Part shown: positions 1 to 7,139 of the stretch, piece after piece
How positions within the stretch are numbered: position 1 is the stretch's first letter
Layout of the letters: the number at the start of each line of letters is the position of its first letter
Assembly: GCA_945787635.1 (NCBI GenBank)
Contig: CALZIK010000056.1
Coordinates: forward strand, 1-42,583
Direction of reading: 5' to 3'
Length of the DNA: 42,583 bases
Origin: Thermoanaerobaculia bacterium
GTDB lineage: Bacteria > Acidobacteriota > Thermoanaerobaculia > Multivoradales > JAHEKO01
Notes under the pieces: model-generated
Seen by the model: the letters and a program-made list of their open reading frames with translations, nothing else
What the model was told of the DNA's origin: nothing
Database searches by the model: none
Program-made: the position numbers and the translations under genes

Positions 1-1593
1 ATAGCGCATCCGCAAAATGCCGTCGGTGAGATTCATGGCGAAACCATCGGCGTCGCCGCCGGGTGGGTAGACGTCGATCAACTTGGCGGTGAAGTCGGTG
101 TCCACCGCGCTCGAGGTCACCCACAGCTTGACCACGACCGGTCCCGTGACCTCGAGAGGCCGCTCGAGCACCGATGTCTGAAACACCAACACGTCAGCCC
201 GTTCGGCAAGGTGTCGCTGGTCGCAACAGGCCACGAGCTCGCTGCGACAGCGCTGATCGAAGGCGCCCCCCTGCGGTAGATAAGGGTGCTGGGTGTTCTG
301 GGTCCCACCGCCGACGGTGGGCACCGGGTCGAGCGGATCATAGCGATAGCGGCTCGGCTTTACGGTGCCGGAACCGGGATTCTGAGGCGCCTCGGCGTGA
401 AGCTCGCCTCCCGGATGAAGAAACATGCGCGTTGACCGCGCGCGAGCGAGCGGCCACTCGTTCTCGTCCCTCCAGGCGCCGCCGTGCTCGAGCCGGCCAT
501 CGCCGTCTCGCCTTCCGCTTCCCCCACCCATCACGAAGATCCGCACCGGCGGCTCGTCGAAGATTCCGGTGTCGACGCCGCGCAGGCACTGGTCGAACCA
601 GCGCAGCTTGACCTCATTGAGGCCGATCGCGGCGTCCGCGCCGAAATCGACTTCGCCGCACCAGCTCCGGCCGTAGTCGTCGTAGCCGTGGGTCCAATGG
701 CCGATCAGGAGCTTCTTCGGCGCCGTCCTGAGGTTGGCGCCGCGCTCGCGAAGCCTCGCGAACTTCTCGGTTGTGGCCCAGACGTGGTGCCCGTACCAGG
801 AGGTCTGCAGAAGAACCGGAAGATCCGGGTGCCGATCGAGGTGCTCCTCGAGGTTCCATCCCGGGTGCTTCCAGTAGTCCGCGTAGTCGCTCGATCGGAG
901 CATCTTTAGAAACCAGCGCTGGTAGCCGGGCGCGAAGCGCAGCGGCGTACTCTCGAAATCGAGCGGCAGGGCTCGGAACCAGTCCTCGAGCTCGGCGCTC
1001 GCGGCCTCGAAGTCTCCGCGCGCGACGGCGTCCCGCGCCAGCTCCTGGCCTTCGCGCGCCATCCGCAGCACATAGGGCAGCGCCACGCCGAGCTCGAAGG
1101 CGCCACCGTGCCGAAGCGTCCGATGGTGGTAGTTGTAGCCGCCGTCGCAACAGACCTGCGCGTGGAGCCCCGGCGGCCGGAGCAGCGCCAGCGGCTGCTG
1201 ATTCGTGGCCGAGTAGGAAAGGCCCATGGTGCCGATCCGGCCGTCGCTCCACGGTTGCTGTCCGATCCACTCGAGCGTGTCGAACCCGTCCGGACCCTCG
1301 CCGGGTGAAAGGAAGCTCCACTCGCCGCCCGAGCCAAAGCGCCCCCGCACGTCCTGCATCACGACCGCATAGCCGCGCTCGGCGAACCACCGGCCCGCCT
1401 GCTCCAGCACCTCGCGGCGTTTGTCGTAGGGCGTGCGCTCGACCAGAGTCGAAAACCGTCCGGCAGGCGAGCGACCGCGGCTGACGGGCAAATAGAGATC
1501 GGCGGCAAGCTCGACGCCGTCTCGCATGGGGACTCTGAGATCGGAATGGAGCGCGACCTCGAAGCTCGGCCGGGAGCCGGAGGCCGAGCTCAT
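1..1593 (-). CDS. CocE/NonD-family (X-Pro dipeptidyl-peptidase-like) alpha/beta hydrolase, 3' end beyond window
   Basis: This frame is open from an ATG at 1593 to the window edge, giving 531 residues without a stop. The N-terminus is typical of the CocE/NonD family: a 'VPMRDGVELAADLY' strand, 'RTPYDK', 'QDVRGRFGSGGEW' and the nucleophile-elbow-like GLSYSA with Ser as the expected nucleophile. The later part has 'SWYGHH' and 'LIGHWTHG', followed by the C-terminal jelly-roll region ('LEVTGPVVVKLWVTSSAVDTDF') that ends X-Pro dipeptidyl-peptidase and cocaine-esterase relatives. Family members hydrolyse esters or amides of acylated substrates; the substrate here cannot be told. No signal peptide is apparent in the first residues. 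The start codon overlaps the stop of the symporter upstream as ATGA, so the two are probably translationally coupled. The alternative frames across this stretch are Arg/Ala-rich shadows. Confidence 0.88.
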   Translation of the reverse strand, partial: MSSASGSRPSFEVALHSDLRVPMRDGVELAADLYLPVSRGRSPAGRFSTLVERTPYDKRREVLEQAGRWFAERGYAVVMQDVRGRFGSGGEWSFLSPGEGPDGFDTLEWIGQQPWSDGRIGTMGLSYSATNQQPLALLRPPGLHAQVCCDGGYNYHHRTLRHGGAFELGVALPYVLRMAREGQELARDAVARGDFEAASAELEDWFRALPLDFESTPLRFAPGYQRWFLKMLRSSDYADYWKHPGWNLEEHLDRHPDLPVLLQTSWYGHHVWATTEKFARLRERGANLRTAPKKLLIGHWTHGYDDYGRSWCGEVDFGADAAIGLNEVKLRWFDQCLRGVDTGIFDEPPVRIFVMGGGSGRRDGDGRLEHGGAWRDENEWPLARARSTRMFLHPGGELHAEAPQNPGSGTVKPSRYRYDPLDPVPTVGGGTQNTQHPYLPQGGAFDQRCRSELVACCDQRHLAERADVLVFQTSVLERPLEVTGPVVVKLWVTSSAVDTDFTAKLIDVYPPGGDADGFAMNLTDGILRMRY

Positions 1594-3116
1594 TGCTTTG
1601 GAGGCGAGTCGTGGATGATCTCGCCGTCGCGGCGCGGGTCGGCCTCTCCAGCGGGAGGTACGTGCCCGGCGAGTGTCGAGTAGAAGCGCCCGTGGTCGCC
1701 TTCGCGGCCTCGTTTCCTGGTCGCAAGCGACACTAGCGGAATCACGAACACCGGAATCAAAGTCGTGACGTACGAGGTGTCGAGGGTCGCGTCGCTCAGA
1801 TGAGTCCACAGGTACCAGACCACGCCCAGTAAGTAGCCCGCCGCCATGCCCCAGAAGACGCCCGCCTCGGTGGTGCGTCGCCAGAAGAAAAGGTAGCCGA
1901 GGGCAATGGCCGGAGGCACCACCATCGCATAGCCGAGCAGCAGCATGTCGAGAAGCGAGACATCGGTTTTCGACACGCCCCAGGCCGCCAGAGCGGCGAT
2001 CAAGCCGATGACGACGGTCGCCAGCCGGTAGGCCCTGAGCTTCTCGGCCTCGCTCCCCGATCCGCCCACCGGCAGCCAGTCGCGTACGAACATGGTGGCG
2101 CTCGAGAGCAGCACCGGACCGCCCGATGAGATCACCGCGGCCAGGATCGCCGCCAACGCCAGCCCTCCGACCAGAGGGTTGATCTCGAGAGCCATCGCGG
2201 TGATGTTGTTGTATCCCTGAAGGCCGCGGTCGAAGCCGTACCGGGCGAGAGTCTGCATCCCGACGAGGCCCGCCAAAAGCGGCATCAGAGCCGCGAGAGC
2301 GCCGGCGAACAGGAAGCCCTTCAGCAGTATCCGCTCGTTGCGGGCCGCGGTCGAGAAGTTCGTGTAGATCGAAGCGGCTGGCGTGTGGATGGCCGCCGAG
2401 AAGATCATCCCGAGAATCGGCACCCACCCGGCCCCGACCGGACTCCACCACGACCGCGACTCGGCGCCGGCCTCGAGGAGCCGCTGGTCGATCAGCCCGC
2501 TCATCGCTTCCCAGCCACCCAGGAATCGAACACCCATCACCCCCACGGCCAGAAGGCCCACGACGATCATCCCCGAGTGGATGAGATTCGTCACCGCGGT
2601 GCCCCACAAGCCGCCCAGCGTCGTGTAGCTCACCAGAATCACGGCCGCCACCAGAACCGCCGCCCCCATCGGCATCCCGGTCAGGGCGCGCAGCATCACC
2701 CCGATGATGTAGGCCTCGATGACGTTGACGACGAAGTACTCGGTCTGCACGCACAGGCTGGTCAGAATCTGGTTTCGCCGAGAGCGATCACGGAGCCAGA
2801 AGGCCTCGCCCACGGTTTGAAGCCCGAGACGCCGGAAGGGTTTCGCGAAGAACACACCCACCAGCGCCAGCGCGAGAAAGGTGCTCACCGAGTACCACCA
2901 TAGAAACCAGGTGCCGCCCGAGGCGACATTCCCGGCGACGCCGTAGGTGCCGGCACCCCCGATTCGCGTCCCGGCCAGGCCGGCCGAGAGCATCGCCACC
3001 CCCAGTCCGCCGCCGGCGACCGTCCAGTGGCGCGAGGTCTTCACCCGGCGCGCGAGAAGGCTCCCCACAATCGTGACGATCACGAGATAGGCGGAGATGA
3101 TCGCGATGGGAATCAC
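1590..3116 (-). CDS. Sodium:solute symporter (SSS family)
   Basis: A protein of 508 residues from a GTG at 3116. It has about thirteen hydrophobic segments and the SSS pattern: an N-terminal 'ISAYLVIVTIVGSLLARR' helix, a Gly-rich 'GLAGTRIGGAGTYGVAG' second segment, 'SYTTLGGLWGTAVTN' and 'GGPVLLSSATMFVRDWL'. These proteins use the sodium gradient to import sugars, amino acids, carboxylates or other organic solutes; the substrate is not predictable here. I chose the GTG because the longer frame reading up to 3251 runs across the divergent aldehyde dehydrogenase leader and adds a non-family extension; no strong ribosome binding site marks either start. Its stop overlaps the CocE-like hydrolase start, so the pair may import and hydrolyse related compounds (inference). 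Confidence 0.88.
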   Translation of the reverse strand: MIPIAIISAYLVIVTIVGSLLARRVKTSRHWTVAGGGLGVAMLSAGLAGTRIGGAGTYGVAGNVASGGTWFLWWYSVSTFLALALVGVFFAKPFRRLGLQTVGEAFWLRDRSRRNQILTSLCVQTEYFVVNVIEAYIIGVMLRALTGMPMGAAVLVAAVILVSYTTLGGLWGTAVTNLIHSGMIVVGLLAVGVMGVRFLGGWEAMSGLIDQRLLEAGAESRSWWSPVGAGWVPILGMIFSAAIHTPAASIYTNFSTAARNERILLKGFLFAGALAALMPLLAGLVGMQTLARYGFDRGLQGYNNITAMALEINPLVGGLALAAILAAVISSGGPVLLSSATMFVRDWLPVGGSGSEAEKLRAYRLATVVIGLIAALAAWGVSKTDVSLLDMLLLGYAMVVPPAIALGYLFFWRRTTEAGVFWGMAAGYLLGVVWYLWTHLSDATLDTSYVTTLIPVFVIPLVSLATRKRGREGDHGRFYSTLAGHVPPAGEADPRRDGEIIHDSPPKQ

Positions 3117-3216
3117 CAGCGGGCCGGAGCTTACAGCAGGCCATCCGGAGCCGTCCGAACCGAGTAGAATGCAGCAGCCCCAAGAAGCTCGAGCTCTCAG
3201 CGAAAGGCAGGTCCGC

Positions 3217-4677
3217 ATGACCGTGACATCCGAAACCCAGGCGCCCACCAATCCGCTCTACGTCTCCGGCCAGTGGACTCCCTCGGCGGCCGACGAAGCC
3301 CTCGATGTTTTCAATCCGGCGACCGGCCAGGTCATCTCGCGAACGCCGCTCGCCCGGCCCGATGAGGTCGACGCCGCGGTGGCGGCGGCCAAGGCCGCGT
3401 TTCCGTCCTGGCGCCGGGTGCCGCCGCCAGAGCGCGCCCGCTACCTGTTTCGCTATCGCGATCTTCTGGTCAAGCACAGTGACGAGATCGCGCGCATCGC
3501 CAGCCGCGAGCATGGCAAGACGGTCGCCGACGCCAAGGGCTCACTGCAGCGGGGCATCGAGGTCGTCGAGTTCGCCTGCGGCATCCCGACGCTGATGATG
3601 GGCGAATGCCTGGAGGACGTCGCCGCGGGCATCGACACACGCTCGATTCGCCAGCCGCTGGGCGTCTGCCTGGGAGTCACGCCGTTCAACTTCCCGGTGA
3701 TGATTCCCCTGTGGATGTTCCCGCTGGCCCTCGCCTGCGGCAACACCTTCGTCTTGAAACCGTCCGAGAAGGTGCCGCAGTCCTCGATCCGGCTGGTCGA
3801 GCTGCTCCACGACACCGGGATTCCCGAGGGCGTCCTCAACGTCGTGCACGGCGCGGCCGCTCAGGTCGAACAGTTGATCGATCATCCCGACGTGCGGGTG
3901 ATCTCGATCGTGGGCTCGAGCGAGGCGGCCGCGGCGGTGTACGCTCGCGCCGCCGCCCGGGGCAAGCGGGTCCAGGCCCTGGGTGGCGCCAAGAACCACC
4001 TCGTTGTCATGCCCGACGCCGACCTGGACATGGCCACCGAGGCCATCATCCAGTCCGCCTACGGCTCGACCGGCCAGCGCTGCATGGCCGGCAGCGTCGT
4101 CGATGCCGTCGGATCGGTCGGCGACGAGCTGGTCGAGCGCATTCGCGCGCGGGCCGCCGCCCTCCGCCTCGGCCCCGGTGACGACGAGGCGACCGAGATG
4201 GGGCCGCTGGTCAATCGGGCCCAGCGCGACCGAGCCGCGAGCTACATCGACCTCGGCGTCGAGGAGGGCGCCAAGGTGGTGCTCGACGGCAGGAGCGAGC
4301 TCGAGCGAGACGGCTTCTTTCTGGGACCGACGCTCCTCGACGAGGTCAAGCCCGGCAGCAGGGTCTCCCGCGACGAGATCTTCGGCCCGGTGCTCTCGGT
4401 GATCCGTCCCAAGGACCTCGACGAGGCGCTCGAGCTGGTCAACGCCTCACCCAAGGGCAACGGCGCGGTGATCTTCTCCCGCGACGCGGGCGCCATTCGA
4501 CGTTTCTGCATGGAGGTCGAGGCCGGCATGGTGGGGGTCAACGTCGGCGTCCCCGCGCCGATGGCCTTCTTCCCGTTCGCCGGCTGGAAGGGGTCGTTCT
4601 TCGGCGACCTGCACGCCACCGGCAAGGACGGCGTGCGGTTCTATACCGAGTCGAAGGTCATCACCAGCAGGGTTTAG
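3217..4677 (+). CDS. mmsA: Methylmalonate-semialdehyde dehydrogenase (CoA-acylating)
   Basis: A protein of 486 residues of the aldehyde dehydrogenase superfamily. Family features are 'VTPFNFP' near residue 155, 'LKPSEKVP', the substitution pattern GGAKNH near residue 257 and the catalytic 'GSTGQRCMA' with Cys289. The Asn in GGAKNH replaces the general-base Glu of ordinary aldehyde dehydrogenases, a hallmark of CoA-acylating MmsA/IolA enzymes. The expected reaction is oxidation of methylmalonate semialdehyde (or malonate semialdehyde) with NAD and CoA to propionyl-CoA (or acetyl-CoA) plus CO2, in valine, beta-alanine or inositol breakdown. The ATG at 3217 has a GAAAGG just upstream; an in-frame ATG at 3097 adds a non-conserved extension overlapping the divergent symporter and was not used. 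The class-III aminotransferase at 10667 could supply a semialdehyde substrate, but this is only suggestive. Confidence 0.93.
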   Translation: MTVTSETQAPTNPLYVSGQWTPSAADEALDVFNPATGQVISRTPLARPDEVDAAVAAAKAAFPSWRRVPPPERARYLFRYRDLLVKHSDEIARIASREHGKTVADAKGSLQRGIEVVEFACGIPTLMMGECLEDVAAGIDTRSIRQPLGVCLGVTPFNFPVMIPLWMFPLALACGNTFVLKPSEKVPQSSIRLVELLHDTGIPEGVLNVVHGAAAQVEQLIDHPDVRVISIVGSSEAAAAVYARAAARGKRVQALGGAKNHLVVMPDADLDMATEAIIQSAYGSTGQRCMAGSVVDAVGSVGDELVERIRARAAALRLGPGDDEATEMGPLVNRAQRDRAASYIDLGVEEGAKVVLDGRSELERDGFFLGPTLLDEVKPGSRVSRDEIFGPVLSVIRPKDLDEALELVNASPKGNGAVIFSRDAGAIRRFCMEVEAGMVGVNVGVPAPMAFFPFAGWKGSFFGDLHATGKDGVRFYTESKVITSRV

Positions 4678-4692
4678 GCAGGTCGGCTGACC

Positions 4693-4770
4693 TGTAGCGG
4701 TCGACGTCCCTGTCGAACGATCTGCGGTATTGCGCAACGAGGACGGTCGAGACTGAGCTCGACCGCTACA
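4693..4770. repeat. 12-bp perfect inverted repeat downstream of mmsA
   Basis: TGTAGCGGTCGA at 4693-4704 is the exact reverse complement of TCGACCGCTACA at 4759-4770, with 54 bases between. It sits in the convergent interval between mmsA and surE, next to a second and larger palindrome. There is no T-run, so it looks like a REP-type intergenic element rather than an ordinary terminator. Confidence 0.65.
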
Positions 4771-4784
4771 ACTCCGGCTTCTGC

Positions 4785-4854
4785 CGCGAGGTAGCGTCGG
4801 GCGCCCCTGCCCGACGTCCCCCCGTCGCACACGGAGGTACGACGCTACCTCGCG
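4785..4854. repeat. REP-like composite palindrome overlapping the surE stop codon
   Basis: CGCGAGGTAGCGTCG at 4785-4799 is a perfect 15-bp inverted match of 4840-4854. Nested inside is a second hairpin: CGTCGGGC (4795-4802) pairs with GCCCGACG (4809-4816) around a six-base loop. The distal arm contains the TAG stop and last codons of surE. The core GAGGTAGCGTCGGGCGCCC (19 bases) recurs at 12051-12069 in another convergent intergenic gap, so this is a dispersed element. Confidence 0.7.
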
Positions 4855-5729
4855 TAGCCCGCGGCCTTCGCCTCGGCCTCCGCGAAAAGGAGCGACAGAC
4901 TCTCGAGCGCCGCATCCGCCGACTCGTGGGCCTGGAGCGGGGTAACGGCCACGTGCCCTTCGCGCACGACGTCGATGTCCGAGCCCGGCTCGGCGTCACC
5001 GGTGGGCTGCTCGAAGAAGCTCCACAGATACGGCCGGCCGTACATATTGCGGCGCGACTCGAAGCTCTCGGTGCCGGTCAAGCGACTCTGGCGCGCGAGC
5101 TTTGGGGCTCCCGTGACCGACACCGGCACGTTGACGTTGAGAAACACCGTGTCGGGCAGGCCGTGCTCCTTGATGACGGCGGCCACCTCGGCGGCGGCCT
5201 GGGCGGCGGCTCGATAGTCGGGGTGCGCCTCTCGGGCCAAGGACACCGCGATCGCCGGGATGCCCTGGAGAGCCGCTTCGCGGGCGGCCGCCACGGTTCC
5301 AGAGATGTAGGCGTTGCGGCCGAAGTTGAGCCCGCGGTTGACGCCGGAGACGACGAGATCCGGCGGCGCGTCTTTCATCAGGTGCCCGGTTGCGACCCGG
5401 ACGCACGTGGCCGGAGTGCCGGAGAGCCCGGTCGCCGGCCGGCCCGCCACCTCGCGCCGCACCGGAAAGATCGGGTCGCGAAGGTTGAGGGCGTGGCCGA
5501 TGCCGCTCTGGTTCTCGAGCGGCGCGACAATCGTGATCTCGCCGAGCGGCGCGAGCGCCTCGACGAGAGCCGCGAGACCCGGGGACTCGATGCCGTCGTC
5601 GTTGGTGACCAGGATGCGGTAGATGTCTTCGGAGGGTTTGGCTGAAGGCTGGGCGGACGCCGTCAGGCAGACCGTTAACGCTAGCACCAGCGCGGCGACG
5701 AGGGATCTACAGCGGACGGGGACGGACAT
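4845..5729 (-). CDS. surE: SurE-type 5'/3'-nucleotidase with signal peptide
   Basis: A protein of 294 residues. The SurE metal site is complete: Asp44 and Asp45 in TNDDG, Ser75 in NQSG and Asn131 in SGVNRG, followed by 'SGTVAAAREAALQGIPAIAVS'. SurE enzymes remove phosphate from nucleoside 5'- and 3'-monophosphates using a divalent metal. Unusually for a family normally cytoplasmic, the first 26 residues look like a cleavable signal peptide (basic start, 'LVAALVLALTVCLTASAQ'), so export to the periplasm is inferred. The start is marked by GAGGAG about ten bases upstream. It lies 33 bases after the M20 hydrolase gene on the same strand, so the two are probably co-transcribed. Its last codons lie inside a REP-like repeat arm. 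Confidence 0.9.
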   Translation of the reverse strand: MSVPVRCRSLVAALVLALTVCLTASAQPSAKPSEDIYRILVTNDDGIESPGLAALVEALAPLGEITIVAPLENQSGIGHALNLRDPIFPVRREVAGRPATGLSGTPATCVRVATGHLMKDAPPDLVVSGVNRGLNFGRNAYISGTVAAAREAALQGIPAIAVSLAREAHPDYRAAAQAAAEVAAVIKEHGLPDTVFLNVNVPVSVTGAPKLARQSRLTGTESFESRRNMYGRPYLWSFFEQPTGDAEPGSDIDVVREGHVAVTPLQAHESADAALESLSLLFAEAEAKAAGYAR

Positions 5730-5762
5730 TCTCGTTTCTCCTCGAAGTGCGAGCGGAGTTAC

Positions 5763-7034
5763 TCAGGCGGTTCCCGCCAGCTCCAGCGTGGTCAGCGCCA
5801 TGACCTTGGTCGAGTTGACGAGATCGTCGAGGTCGCAGTATTCGTCGGGTTGGTGCGCGAGCTCCAGAATCCCCGGGCCGTAGGCGACGCAATCCTCGAC
5901 ACCGGCGATGCGGGCGAAGTGCTTCTGGTCGTATGTGCCCGGCGAGGCGACGATGTCCGCATCGGTCTCGAGGACCTCCGAGATCGACCGCTGCAGGCTC
6001 GCGACCAAGGGCGAGCCCTCCGGGGCCCGCACCGGATGGACGATCATCTGATCGCTCAACTCGTAGTCGAGATCCGGAACCCGCGCGGCGGTGCGTTTCA
6101 ACAGTTCCACGATCTCCTCCTTGGTGGCCTCGAAACCCTCTTCGAGCAGGAACCGCCGGTCGAAAACCGCGTGGCAGCGGTCCGCCACGCACGGGCTCTG
6201 GATGCCGTCGGCCGGCTGTCCCCCGACCACTGCGTTGACGTTCAAGGTCGAGTGCCGCGCACCGTCCGGAACCACGGGCATCGCGGTGATCCGTTCGGCC
6301 AGCGCGGGCTGGAGCTCGGTGCGAATCGCCTCCAAGATCGCTCCCATGTGATCGATCGCGCTCACGCCGAGAAAGGGCATGCAGCCGTGCGCGATCCGGC
6401 CCTTGGTGACAATCTCGAACCAGTAGACGCCGCGATGCCCGACGCAGATCCGATCGACGTTGAGCGGCTCGGGAATGATCACGTGATCGATGCGGTCGCT
6501 CGCAAAGCGGCCATGCTCGGCCAGCCAGGCGACGCCGGCGAAGCCACCGCTCTCCTCGTCCACGGTGCCGCTCACCTCGACCGTACCGGCGAGACGGGCG
6601 CCCGCCCGGCGGAGCGCCTCGAAGGCGAAGATTCCGGCTGCGAGACCTCCCTTCATGTCACAGCTGCCGCGACCGTAGATGCGGTTGTTCTTGACCTCGC
6701 CTCCGAAGGGATCCGTCGTCCACCCCTCCCCTGCCGGCACTACGTCGAAGTGGCCGTTGATGTGAACCACCGAACCGGCGCCCTCCCCCACCCGGGCGCC
6801 GACAACGTTGACGCGAGGATGATCGGTGGTGTGCTCGGGCCGACCCTCGGCGGCGAAGTACTCGACCGCAAAGTCGTGTTGCTCGAGATGGTCACCGAGG
6901 AAGTGGGCGCACTCCTCGTACGCGTCGCCGGGTGGATTCACGGTGGGAATCCTCAGGAAATCGCCCAGAAACGAGATCATCTCGTCTCGCAGTTGGTCGA
7001 CTTCGTCGAGGATGCGGCCGCGTAGATCAGGCAT
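5763..7034 (-). CDS. M20-family metallohydrolase (ArgE/DapE-like)
   Basis: A protein of 423 residues of the ArgE/DapE/ACY1/CPG2 family of co-catalytic zinc amidohydrolases. Visible metal-site motifs in order are 'NGHFDVVP' (His, Asp), 'GRGSCDMKGGLA' (bridging Asp), 'GTVDEESGG' (general base Glu and ligand Glu), 'PEP' and a late 'ELAHQPDEY' (final His ligand). The middle holds the dimerisation domain ('HRGVYWFEIVTKGRIAHG'). Members deacylate N-acyl amino acids or cleave small peptides; DapE, ArgE and carboxypeptidase G2 activities cannot be separated by eye, and no lysine or arginine genes flank it. I took the ATG at 7034 as start because family homology begins just after it and the longer reading to 7100 adds only an atypical leader; no clear ribosome binding site is seen. 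Confidence 0.87.
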   Translation of the reverse strand: MPDLRGRILDEVDQLRDEMISFLGDFLRIPTVNPPGDAYEECAHFLGDHLEQHDFAVEYFAAEGRPEHTTDHPRVNVVGARVGEGAGSVVHINGHFDVVPAGEGWTTDPFGGEVKNNRIYGRGSCDMKGGLAAGIFAFEALRRAGARLAGTVEVSGTVDEESGGFAGVAWLAEHGRFASDRIDHVIIPEPLNVDRICVGHRGVYWFEIVTKGRIAHGCMPFLGVSAIDHMGAILEAIRTELQPALAERITAMPVVPDGARHSTLNVNAVVGGQPADGIQSPCVADRCHAVFDRRFLLEEGFEATKEEIVELLKRTAARVPDLDYELSDQMIVHPVRAPEGSPLVASLQRSISEVLETDADIVASPGTYDQKHFARIAGVEDCVAYGPGILELAHQPDEYCDLDDLVNSTKVMALTTLELAGTA

Positions 7035-7139
7035 GGGTTGAAAGACGATACACCGCGAGACGGGGAACCGGCGCCACGTTCCCTGATGAGAGAGCGACAC
7101 GGCGAGGCTCCCCGCGGGAGCCTCGCCGATCGCTCGAGA

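Noticed and set aside
614-1726. A 370-codon minus-strand frame in the CocE region.
   Set aside because: Arg/Ala-rich and without motifs; the true frame is open from 1593 to the window edge and carries the hydrolase signatures.
3097-3216. Upstream in-frame start for mmsA.
   Set aside because: Adds 40 non-conserved residues and overlaps the divergent symporter; the ATG at 3217 has a ribosome binding site and starts where homology begins.
4926-7025. Plus-strand open frames opposite surE and the M20 gene (239 and 391 codons).
   Set aside because: The opposite strand carries complete catalytic motifs of both families; these frames show no recognisable domain.
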